Assembly (NCBI GenBank): GCA_004380135.1
Contig: QXCR01000208.1
Location: 1 to 41,238 of the forward strand
Source of the DNA: Stemphylium vesicarium
Lineage: Eukaryota; Ascomycota; Dothideomycetes; Pleosporales; Pleosporaceae
Length of the DNA: 41,238 bases
Reading direction: 5' to 3'
Positions 21,017-30,198 of the stretch are shown piece by piece. The notes below the pieces were generated by a model. The model worked only from the letters and a program-made list of their open reading frames with translations, was not told the DNA's origin and made no database searches. The translations under genes and the position numbers were made by a program. Within the stretch, counting starts at the first letter, position 1, and each line of letters opens with the position of its first letter.

Positions 21017-22863
21017 ACGTAAATCACCACTAAGTAAGACAACCCACAGAGTAAGATAAAAAAGCTTAGTAGTACTAACTTACGTTATAACTCTTTAATT
21101 TTATCGCTATTAAATATAGAGCTAGTATATATTATGCTAGGATCTAATTTAGAAGACACCTCTATATCCTTTTTACACGTACGCGCGTTATGCCTAGTCT
21201 TACTATAGTTCCTATAGCGCCGTAGAGCTGGTTAGGCTCTTTCTTAATTACTACTACTATAAGCCTTCTTCGACCGCTTAGCGGCTATAGAGGCCTCTGT
21301 GGCTACCTAAGCTGCTACCTCACCATACTCTATAGTACTACCTTGCTAGATCCGCTCACGTTTGCGTAATTTCTACTTAGTTATTACTACTAATTACTCT
21401 TTAAGCTTAGTATTCTAAGTAGCTAGAAGTATAGTTTAATATAATATATACTTAGTACCTTATATAAATTAAGAGAAGCTACTATTAGCTATAATAGCTA
21501 ACTAAGTAAAAGACTTATATATTAGCTTTAACTAAGATCTAAATTTATAAGTATTATTTAGAGTCTTTAACTACTATAGCGTCTTTAAAAGAAGAGGTTC
21601 TAATAAGGTATAAAACTATACTCTAAGGTAATTTAATATAGCCTATATATTAAATAAGATAAGTTCTAATATTTTAAAAGTCTTATAATAGTTTTCTATT
21701 ATAACTATATTAAAAAACGCGTCTTTAAAGGTAGAGAGGAAGTCTTTTTATTAATATAGAAGATATACTTATATGCTAAGTCTTATACGCGCTAAGAGTA
21801 CTTACGCTTTAATAGCGAGAAGTAGATTATATTAAGTAGCTAAAGAATATGCGATAAGTAAGATTATATATAGAGAGTAAGAATTATATTTTTAAGGTAG
21901 TAGTCCTTAAAATCTTAGTTAAAGTAGCTTTTATAGCTATTTAAAATAAGTAGCCTATACGCCTCTACTTTATACGCCTTTATATGCGCGTTAAAGTGCT
22001 TTAACTACTCTAGACTAAGCGCGTTATTTATTTAGCTATTTTTAGAGACTAAGAGCTTCTAATTACGTAGTATATCTATCTCCTTATACTATTTAGAGAG
22101 ATAGACGCGTCCTTTATAGATAATAAAAGGCGGGGTAAAAACCTAGTAGCGTAAACGCTCTAGATAACTATCACCTACTTATAATTGCCTAGCTAAATAA
22201 GTATAGGTTAAGTACGTCTCTCTACGCCTATAATAACCTTTATTAAGCTAATAATACCTATTAAGAAGCTAGTCTTATTAAAGTTGTATATATTATAGTT
22301 GTATACGCTATATTTAGCTTTCTTATCCTCTACTAGCTTAAACTACGCGCTAATTGTCTCTAGATTCTCCTATAGTATCCTCTACCTATCTTTAGCTTAA
22401 TTAAAGGCTATCTTAAGCTTAGCTAAGCGCGTTATAAAGCGCTTAGCCTAGTGCTTGCCTATAGGCTTACTACCGCGCACACCTAGTAGATTATTAGCTA
22501 TATCTGCTACCTTGCATAGCTAGGGCGCGAACCCTCGCGAATTGAGGTTAAGAATGTATTATACGATTATTTACTCTTTAGTCGTAGTAAGTTTATATTA
22601 GATATAATAAGTTTTAAGATATTATATAATTCTATTATATTAGTAAGATAATATTATATAAGATATATTATACGCCTTTATAGCGCATAAGAGATTTTAA
22701 AATTAGTATATATTATAAGTAGAAAGAATAAACTAAATTCTACCTTCTTTATTAGAAAATTGCGCATTTTATTATTAAGATATATCGTATTAATAAGAGG
22801 GTTAGTGATCTTAGTAGAAACTATCTCACTTAGTAGGTTATCTTACTTGGTGGTGGTTTACGT
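21017..22863 (-). mobile_element. Fot1/pogo-type transposon E (1847 bp)
   Basis: Full-length element between duplicated TA (21015-21016, 22864-22865). The TIR starts ACGTAAA(T/C)CACCAC and contains two related units (AAGTAAGAC, GAGTAAGAT) at a 17-bp period. The transposase is on the minus strand: the C-terminal CCHC knuckle (around 21175-21222) has Cys1 and Cys2 as Tyr while His and Cys4 remain. The DDE core lies in the middle, the DNA-binding N-terminus near 22500-22800. It is RIP-degraded throughout and belongs to the same family as copy F at 288-1351. It interrupts the RT/RNase H junction of gypsy C. Confidence 0.87.
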
Positions 22864-22865
22864 TA

Positions 22866-23253
22866 TTAGAGTATTTTTAGACTTTATAAACTTCTTTTAA
22901 CAATTTATAGATCGCTTTTTCTATCTAGCTACTTTACTTATAGCCCTAATTAAGAAGAATACTAAGTTTCTCTTTAATAATAATTACTAAAAGGCTTTTA
23001 ATACTTTAAAGTACGCCTTTACTACTATACTAATACTATAATACTTTAACTCTAATCTCTTAATTATTATAGAAGTAGACACTTCTAACTATATTACTAT
23101 AGAGGTATTCTTATAGATAGCCCCTAATAGTACTCTTCGCCTAGTAGCTTACTACGTAAAGAGAATAAACTCTATAGAGAATAACTATAAAATATATAAT
23201 AAGAAGCTACTTATTATTATTCATTATTTTAAGTTATAAAGACTTACATTATA
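22866..23253 (+). pseudogene. gypsy C pol, RT thumb / RNase H segment
   Basis: Continues the frame broken by pogo E. The block FIDRFFYLATLLIALIKK is the RT connection, and KAFNTLKYAFTT is typical of the start of the gypsy RNase H. EVDTSNY at about 23072-23092 is the RNase H catalytic block (family: E.DASD). The motif NYKIYNKKLLIII (family: NYxxxDxELLAI) lies near 23185-23225. The frame breaks at pogo H and resumes at 25341. Confidence 0.8.
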
Positions 23254-23255
23254 TA

Positions 23256-25338
23256 ACGTACTTCATAAGCGAGTGGCCGGCACAAGCGAGTGGCCGGACT
23301 TTGCCAAGACCTCACCAAAACCACGACTGTGCACGACCGTACGACACTATCAAGAATAGTAATTCGTATTTATAGTAGGTTAATCTTGTAACGGGCTGAA
23401 CGCCCTTTAGTAGAGCTCCTCGACGGAATCTCGGTAGACGCGTCCGATAGACGCTCAGATCACCTCGGACCGATGTTTATCCGGCAGGTAGATAAACACC
23501 AGCGTAGATAGACCGATAGCTCCTCATCGAATACAACCACGGTATACCTGGCCTTGCCATCGGCTATCTACTCCTTGAGTGCTCCTAGAGCTAACCCCTT
23601 ACAAATCTATTTAGAATCTTCTACTCTATCTAGCTTATATATACGTAAGTTATATCCTACCTCGCTATAGCGTCTATAGCGTCTTTAAGATAGTTTACCT
23701 ACTTTAATATATACTCTTTTTTTTACTATCTTTCTATTACTACGCGCTTTAAATTTCTTTAGAGTTAATAGTTAGAGACTATTCTTAATTATAAGTAACC
23801 TCTTCTTCTATACCTACTTTTTTTTATATAATTTACGTTACGTAGTAGTCTTATTAGCTACTTTTAGCTTAGTAATACGCTTTTATAATAATACTAGAGT
23901 ATATACTATTATCTCTACGTATTTAGAGAGGCTTTTTACTATCTTAATTATTAAAATAGGTAAGTTATTTATATATCTCTAAAATCTCTTAAGAACTAGC
24001 TTTATTTAAGACCTTAGCTCTATAGTTTTACTTAGAGTTTATAACTACTAGAGACTATTCTTAATAGTAAGTAATAGTAGAGTATATAAGTAGATATTAA
24101 ATATTAATATAATAGCCTCTAAATTAAATAGAACTAAGCTAGTATTATAAAAGACTCTTAAGATATTACTCTCTATAATAGTAGTATTAAAAGTAGCTTT
24201 AAAATATAGTAAGAACTCTATTTTAGTAATATAAGTAATCTTATTACGTATTAGCTTCTTAGCTTAGCACCTATACGCCTTCTTTAATAGCGTAAAACAC
24301 CCAACGTTAAGCGGCTATAGTAGGTGCGACGAGTGAGGAGGTATGTAGAGGGTAATTATCTTCTTCTTCTCGCAGAGCTGGTAGAAATTGATTGAGCTAT
24401 AGCTCTCGTGGCCGTTAAGAACTAGTAGGCGGTGGCTACTAATAACTCTCCCCTTTCTATACCTATTAAAGTGCTCTAGCTACTTAATACTAAGCTTATT
24501 TATTATTTAGCTATTCTTAGAGACTATAATTACTTAGTCTTAAGATAAACTCTTCTTCTTATATTAAGTAGAGAGATAGTATCTATCTTAGAAGATAATA
24601 AGGAATAGAATTATCTACTTTATTATATTTATACTCTAGATAGTTATAATTTACTCTTAGTTACCTTATTATATTATCTTTAGCTATTTTTAATACTCTA
24701 CTATTATAATTACTAATCTAATTAAAATTATACCTATTATAAAGCCTATCTTATTAATTTATATATATCTTTATCTAGAATACTATACTTAGCTTTTTTA
24801 TTCTATATTAGATAGAATTAGCTTTCTATAATCTTAGAATTCTTATAAAGAGCTTAACTATAGTTATACTTTTAATTAAACTTAGCTTTAAACTCTAGAT
24901 AGCGCTTAATAAAATTTATAATTTAATTCTTACTAAATAGATTCTAGTTATAGACTTAGAGTAAAGAATTAGCTATTTCTTTAATATTATTAAGTTAAAG
25001 TAGATATCCTTACGCTAATAGCTTTAGAATATACTTAATAATTACTATCTCTTTAGATTTTTAAAGAGCTATTAATTTAGGCGTATAATTACATTAATAG
25101 AGCGTTTTAGCACGTTATTGTCTAAGCGTCCTTTCTAGCACTTTATAGGCTTTTATAGCGCGAGGCGTAGTAAGTATTACGTCTTAAATAAGAGCCTAAA
25201 GTGTAAGCTATATCTAAGCCTCTTTCTAATCTTATATTACGTTGCTACGTTAAGACATTGCGTGTTGGGAGAGATGTGGTGAGGTCTTGGCAAAGTCCGG
25301 CCACTCGCTTGTGCCGGCCACTCGCTTATGAAGTACCT
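23256..25338 (-). mobile_element. Fot1/pogo-type transposon H with nested solo LTR
   Basis: 2083 bp between duplicated TA (23254-23255, 25339-25340), or 1861 bp without the nested LTR and its TSD. The TIR starts ACGTACTTCAT and has two exact units AAGCGAGTGGCCGG at a 17-bp period, then TTTGCCAAGACCTCACC. Both TIRs are nearly free of RIP. The transposase is on the minus strand: a C-terminal knuckle around 23650-23690 reads Y-x2-Y with SEVGYNLR (family: C-x2-C ... GHNxRTC). The interior is RIP-degraded except for about 24290-24450 and 25080-25338. It interrupts the RNase H of gypsy C. Confidence 0.86.
23387..23603. repeat. Solo LTR, 217 bp, unmutated, TSD AATCT
   Basis: Starts TGTAACGGGCTGAACGCCC and ends CCCCTTACA, with AATCT on both sides (23382-23386, 23604-23608). 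The start can pair as GGGC-loop-GCCC (23393-23405). It lies between the TIR and the transposase 3' end of pogo H, giving three nesting levels (LTR in pogo in gypsy). Its last ~75 bp resemble the solo LTR at 37670-37891, so the two are related families. Confidence 0.86.
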
Positions 25339-25340
25339 TA

Positions 25341-25483
25341 GTGTATTTTTCTTAATTATAGTACTTAGTAATTATAAAAACCTGTAGTACTTTATAGTAA
25401 TGAAATAACTTAACTATTATTAAGCTTAATAATCTATATATCTTTTTTGATTTTAATTTATAATTATTTACTAACTTAGTAAG
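25341..25483 (+). pseudogene. gypsy C pol, RNase H C-terminal segment
   Basis: 143-bp piece of pol between two pogo insertions. It reads VLSNYKNL.YFIV with stops at Gln/Trp positions, corresponding to the D-H-K-N-L-x-YF block at the end of gypsy RNase H, followed by a degraded R-R-Q-A-R-W-type block. The frame resumes after pogo I at 27336 with GKLNTLT. Confidence 0.75.
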
Positions 25484-25485
25484 TA

Positions 25486-27333
25486 ACGTAAAGCACCAGT
25501 GAGCCGGCCACCCCAGTGAGCCGGCCACTATTTCTTGGCATCGCGAACACCACGTACAAAATAAAAAATTACTCTACATCCTCTACAGATCCTTCGTACA
25601 ACGTAGCTGCATTAGATTTAGAATGTTCTTCTACATCTTTCTAACACGTACGAGCGTTATGTCTAGTCCCCCTATAATTACTACAGCGTTGTTGAGCTGG
25701 CTAGGTTCTTTCTTAACTACCTCTACTACCACTCTTCTTAGACGTCGTATGGGTAGTAGAAGCACTTTTAGCTACCTATAATGCGCCTGCACTAAACTCT
25801 ATTATACCGCCAGTCTGAATTCGCTTCCTTTTGCGCCCTCTACGCCTTATTAACTCTGCTACTTGCTCTTTAAGCTCTCGTACGCGGGCCTTAATAAGAA
25901 TATTTTTATATAGTATCTTTTTAGCTTCTTTAATAAGCTTTAAGAAGCCTTCTTAAGCACTTATTAGTAATCGTATAAAGGATTCCCTTATAAGCTTTAA
26001 CTATAATCTAAATTCATACGTATTACTTAGTATTCTAGACTGCTAAGGCGTTTCTAGTAGGGTAACTAGTAGTAGCGTATAAAGACGAACCTTAAGGCGA
26101 TTAAGAACCCTCTATATATTAATAGGAACTAGTCTTACTATCTTAAAGGCTTTTTTATAGTTCTTATACGTAAATATATTAAAAAACGCGTTCTTAAAGG
26201 TAAAGAGAAAGCCTTTCTTATTAGTATAGTAGACGTATTAGCGTGCTAAGTCTATACGCGTTAGAAGTATTTTAGCTTTAATAGTAAAAAGTATACTATA
26301 TTAAGTAGCTAAAGTATATATAATAAGTAAGTAAGTATATAGAGGGTTAGAATCTTTTATATAAAGTAATAGTCCTTAAAATTCTAGTTAAGGTAGCTCT
26401 TATAGCTATCTATAATAAGTAGCCTATATAATTTTACCTAACGCAACTTTATATATTTATTATAGTGCTTTAACTACTTTTAACTAAGCTAATTATATAT
26501 CTAGCTATTCTAAGATATAGAGAGCTTCTAGTTATATAATATTAAAGCCTCCTTATATAATACTAAGATATAGACGCATACCTTATAGATAATAAAGGGC
26601 GAAGTTACGTACTTAGTAGCGTAGATACTCTATATAACTATAATTTACTTATAATTACTTAGCTAGATAAGATTTAGTCTTATATAATACTCTAAATCTA
26701 TAACTACTTTTATTAAGCTAATAACGCCTTTTTAGAAGCTTATCTTATTAAAGTTATAGATATTATTATTAAAGACCTTATACTTAGCTTTTATCTCTTA
26801 TATAAGCTTAAACTAGGCGCTAATAACCTCTAGGTCTTTCTATAGTATCCTCTAGCGATTCTTTACTTAGTTAAAGGCTATCTTAAGCTCCTCTATATAT
26901 TAAATAAAGTACTTTACCTAGTTCTTGCTAATAGCTATCCTACTACGTACGGCTAGTAGTTTATCTGCGATATCTGCTACCTCACAAAGCCGGGGGGCAA
27001 ATCCTCGCGCGTCTAGGTCAAGTATGTATCGTATGACAGTTTGCTCCTCTGTTACAGTAAGCTTTGAGATTCCAGGCCGTGTTTGGCGTCGATTTGTGAT
27101 TCCGTGAAGCCGATCAGAGAGCCGCTGATGTTGTACGCTAAAGGCTGCAGCAGCGCGTCGCAGGCTCTTAAATTGGCCTAATTTATAGGCCTGAAGAGCA
27201 AGATCAATTCTGCCTTCTTCGTACGATGAGTTAGGCTTGTTTTGAGATTGCATTGCACTTCGTACGTGGTGTTCGCGATGCCAAGAAAAAGTGGCCGGCT
27301 CACTGGGGTGGCCGGCTCACTGGTGCTTTACGT
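25486..27333 (-). mobile_element. Fot1/pogo-type transposon I (1848 bp), partly spared by RIP
   Basis: Between duplicated TA (25484-25485, 27334-27335). The TIR starts ACGTAAAGCACC and holds two units CCAGTGAGCCGGCCAC at a 17-bp period (25496-25511, 25513-25528), then TTTCTTGGCATCGCGAAC; both TIRs are intact. The transposase is on the minus strand. The C-terminal knuckle is near 25640-25690 (R-C-x2-Y ... H-N-A-R-T-C, mostly intact). The middle (about 25890-26900) is heavily RIP-mutated. The first 111 codons of the gene (26918-27253) are intact. It interrupts the RNase H/integrase junction of gypsy C. Confidence 0.9.
26918..27253 (-). CDS. N-terminal 111 codons of a Fot1/pogo-type transposase
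   Basis: Open frame starting at ATG 27253, about 80 bp inside the right end of pogo I. Residues about 10-50 (YEEGRIDLALQAYKL... SLRRAAAAF) form a psq/pogo-type helix-turn-helix, with RLSDRLHG as recognition-helix context. Residues about 65-105 (KLTVTEEQTVIRYILDLD, then FAPRLCEVADIADKLLA) are the beginning of a CENP-B-type HTH. Together these bind the transposon ends. The frame stops after SKN where relatives continue with Trp, so the TAG is a RIP product of TGG, not a natural end. Downstream DNA is the mutated DDE core. A functional transposase of this kind is about 500-550 residues, so this piece can at most make a DNA-binding fragment. Confidence 0.85.
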   Translation of the reverse strand: MQSQNKPNSSYEEGRIDLALQAYKLGQFKSLRRAAAAFSVQHQRLSDRLHGITNRRQTRPGISKLTVTEEQTVIRYILDLDARGFAPRLCEVADIADKLLAVRSRIAISKN

Positions 27334-27335
27334 TA

Positions 27336-29028
27336 TAATAAGAAACTTAATACTCTAACTTATTATTCTTAAAACTAACTTATAAAAGAAGAAGTGTAAG
27401 AAGCTTATAAGTAAATACTATTTTATCTAGAACTATAATAAAATTTTCTTATAATTAAACTAGTAAAAATTAATAGATCTATCTAAGAGATTATTAAAGA
27501 AGAACACTAGCCTATATCTAATAGGTACTCTAAGAATCTATTTATATAGAAAACCCTATAGCTATTATATAATAGCGTACGATAGTTAAAAACTATTATC
27601 TTAAAAAACTATAAAAATTATAATAGCTATCTATACTATAATAATATACTTATTATCCCTAATAATAATAAACTAAAGATTAAAACTCTCTAAGTAGCTT
27701 ATAAATCTCTCTCTAGTAGTAACTCTAGCTAAAGATAGACTCTTAAAGTTATCTAATATAAATACTATTAGGCTTAACTATTTAAGACTATTTAGTAATA
27801 TATATCTTATTACTATATCTACTATTATTTAAAAGCTTCTCGTAAGAAGTATTATAATCGATTAAAATTAGTACTTATATTTAAATAGTACTAAATAGAT
27901 ATCTCTATTAACTTTATAATTAACTTACTAGAATTAGAAAGATATAAGAATATAATAGTAATAGTAGACTACTTATCTAAATATTACTATCTAATTTTAT
28001 TTAATAAGATAGAGGCTCCGAATATAGCGCGTATATTTCTCCGCTACGTTTAGTATAACTATAGCTTTCCTAATATAAATATTTCTAATAGAGACAGATA
28101 GTTTATTTCTATCTTTTATAATAACTTATAAAGCTAGCTAAAGATTAACCTATACTTCTTAACTAGCTACTATCTTAAAACTAATAGGTAAAATAAGAAT
28201 ACTAATACCGCGATAGATTGAGTTCTATGCGCGTATATAAACTACTAGTAAAATAACTAAGTCTAGTAGCTCTTTATTACTTAATTTAAAGTAGATAATA
28301 CTATTTTAAAAATTTATTAAAGCATCTCTAATAATAGCTTAATATAGTTAGAACCTCTATATAGGCTTTAAACTACCTATAAATAAAATACGCCTTACTT
28401 ATTATACTTTCTAAGCGTAAGAGATAGATATAATAGTAGATAAGATACGTAATATTACTAAGTTTATCTATAAAGAAGTAACTTGGGCTTAAGCCCTATA
28501 GTAAGAATATATAAACTATTAGCGTCTATCTATACTAGTATAAAAAACTAGTAATAAAATATAGTTAAATATATATAATATTTAAATATAATAAGCCTCT
28601 AAGAAGCTTAATTAGAAGAACTTAGGGCTATACTAAGTAGCTAAGAAGACCTCTTTCTACGCGTACTATCTTTACTTCTCTAAATTTATAAAGATATACC
28701 CTATATTTTATATATCTCTTCTCTATTCTATCGCTAGAAAGTAGGACTATATACTAGGCTAGTACGTACTACTGCCTAAGCCTATTATTATAGAGAATAA
28801 AGAGAAATACTTTATTAAAAGTATTAAAGGTCTCTACTTTAATAAGTATAGAAAGAAATATAAATACTATATAAAATAGATAAGGTATAATAAGTTAGTT
28901 TAAGAATCTACTTTTAACCTAAAGGATAATATAGCTATAGCTACTTTCTATAAAAGATTTCTTAATATACTTAAGTCTCTATTATTATAATAGATGCTTA
29001 TAGGAGCTTAAGAGTAAGAGGAGAGTAC
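27336..29028 (+). pseudogene. gypsy C pol, integrase and chromodomain
   Basis: The integrase core reads SINFIINLLE at about 27904-27933, with the first catalytic Asp changed to Asn (AAC, 27910-27912), followed by KNIIVIVDYLSKYY and ISNRDR.F (family: ISDRGRQF). Next come SYYLKTNR.NKNTNTAI (family: SYHPETDGQTERxN). The N-terminal zinc-binding part lies in 27680-27860. A chromodomain is visible near 28790-28925: IIIENKEKYFI, then YKYYIK.IRYNKLV.ES with Trp codons now stops. The purine tract (AAGAGTAAGAGGAGAG-type) abuts the 3' LTR at 29029. Unlike family A/B, there is no extra region between chromodomain and LTR. Confidence 0.82.
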
Positions 29029-29285
29029 TATTATAGTAATTACTATAGTTTCTTTAATACCTAAACGCTCTATAACGCTGGGTGCTCTAGAGGTACCTAG
29101 ATTCTGCTAATTAGCTAGCTAAGCCTTAGCGCTATACGCACGGGCCTTATATATATTTTCTTACCACTTCTATATTCTACTTCTATTTCTTTACGCAACG
29201 TCTTGTATTATACTAGATATCGTACGTAGCTACAATTAACGCTTCTAGTAAGCGCTTAAACACGTGCTCGTAGCATCTCGTGACA
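29029..29285 (+). repeat. 3' LTR of gypsy C
   Basis: Gapless 257-bp partner of the 5' LTR. The beginning reads TATTATAGTAATTAC, a fully RIP-mutated form of TGTCACGGTAACCAC; the end CTCGTGACA is intact. Mutated and intact halves are swapped relative to the 5' LTR. Confidence 0.88.
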
Positions 29286-29404
29286 TAGTCTATTTCTTCA
29301 CCCCGAGGTGCAGTCTGAGTATGCGTCGGAACCTCTCTTGCGTACGGTTGCGTACTCCTACTCGCTCTAGCAGCTAGTCCTGCGCGGTATAGTTTATCTG
29401 CCAT
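29213..29404 (-). CDS. 63-codon open frame, gag-like remnant running into an LTR
   Basis: Frame from ATG 29404 to 29213. Residues about 1-40 (MADKLYRAGLAARA ... TQTAPRGEE) come from the segment right of gypsy C; the last ~23 residues lie in antisense of its 3' LTR and are chance coding. Upstream DNA continues the frame with stops (ELVYKAVR just before the Met), so the Met is probably internal to a longer ancestral protein. The tone (basic, helical, then Thr/Pro-rich) suggests a retrotransposon Gag C-terminus, but I do not recognise it for certain. The low RIP load explains why it is open. Unlikely to be a gene. Confidence 0.35.
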   Translation of the reverse strand: MADKLYRAGLAARASRSTQPYAREVPTHTQTAPRGEEIDYVTRCYEHVFKRLLEALIVATYDI

Positions 29405-29684
29405 CCTTACCGCCTTATAGACTAGCTCTTTAAAGGAAACGTTATTATTAATATTAGTAAGTACTTCTTAAAGCTTTAGAAGAAGTCTCTTAATAAATAT
29501 ACTTTTCTTACTCGCGTAATTAAAGTATTCTCTTAACTAGAGCTTAAGTTATTTAAACTCTATATAGTTATTTTATATAGAACGCTTACCTTTCTATAGA
29601 TTTAATAGCTAGTTAAGGGCCTTTAGCTTAAGATAAAAATTATTATACTACTAATCTAAAAAAGTCTATAGATTTTCTACTAAG
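29286..29684 (-). pseudogene. Gag-like retrotransposon remnant
   Basis: Minus-strand frame with TAA/TAG stops, readable from 29684 to 29286: IDFFRLVV, IKSIERS, LREYFNYASKKS, then FKELVYKAVRMADKLYRAGLAARA. The order resembles the helical C-terminal half of a fungal LTR-element Gag. It does not match the gag of A/B, C or D here, so it would be a further family. It is bounded by the gypsy C LTR on the left and the gypsy B LTR on the right, with no terminal repeat of its own. The part nearest 29286 is RIP-poor, the part nearest 29684 RIP-rich. Confidence 0.4.
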
Positions 29685-30129
29685 TGTTACGACCCGAAGT
29701 CAAAACGCTTACGACCACGCCGCAACCACGCCGCAACCGCGCCGCACGAGCAAGACCAGGATAGCGATCCTGTAAAACGCTAACTATTAGTAGTCACGTG
29801 ACTAATTACTACGCTAAGAACTATTACTAGAAGCAATTACGACTACCGCGACTATTGCTAAGAGTAATTACGACTATTATAACTATTACTAGAAGTTATA
29901 CTCTACTATTATTAGGAGTTACTATAACTATTCTATAAATATATAGCTACTAAATAGCGCACTCTTAAGATTACTATATTTAATTTTAAAATTTAAAAAT
30001 TAGTATTTAATTCTTAAACTCTTAAGTTATTTATTAATCTTTATATTATACTTAACTTATCTTATCTATTACGCGCTTAGCTTATTTCTAAGAACTAACT
30101 TTAAGACTCTTTAAAAATAAACTTTTATA
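29685..30129 (+). repeat. 5' LTR of gypsy B
   Basis: TGTTACGACCCG...ACTTTTATA, 445 bp. The first ~110 bp escaped RIP and show the native U3: three 11-bp units ACCACGCCGCA / ACCACGCCGCA / ACCGCGCCGCA (29714-29746) and the palindrome TAGTCACGTGACTA (29791-29804) around an E-box CACGTG. Next come about three ~31-bp imperfect units containing ACTATTGCTAAGAGTAATTAC-like sequence (29818-29940). Such arrays are plausible transcription-factor sites of the LTR promoter; that role is inferred. Confidence 0.85.
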
Positions 30130-30198
30130 CTTTAAAAACTTTTAAAATAAGTAATATAATAATAAATATTCTAGATAAAACTATAGACGCTACCTATA

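Larger units (their letters stand above)
17771..29285 (+). mobile_element. Ty3/gypsy chromodomain retrotransposon C, multiply interrupted
   Basis: 257-bp LTRs at 17771-18027 and 29029-29285 enclose gag and pol of a family distinct from A/B. Coding segments are 18030-19404, 19610-21014, 22866-23253, 25341-25483 and 27336-29028. Insertions are a solo LTR (19410-19604, duplicated TATTA) and pogo elements E (21017-22863), H (23256-25338) and I (25486-27333), each with duplicated TA. Joining the segments restores one pol order: RT, RNase H, connection, integrase, chromodomain. The flanking 5-mers (ATATA and TAGTC) do not match. Confidence 0.87.

Noticed and set aside
26925..27107. 60-codon open frame on the plus strand
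   Set aside because: It lies opposite the transposase N-terminus at 26918-27253, which has clear HTH similarity; the plus-strand frame is its shadow and has no recognisable content.
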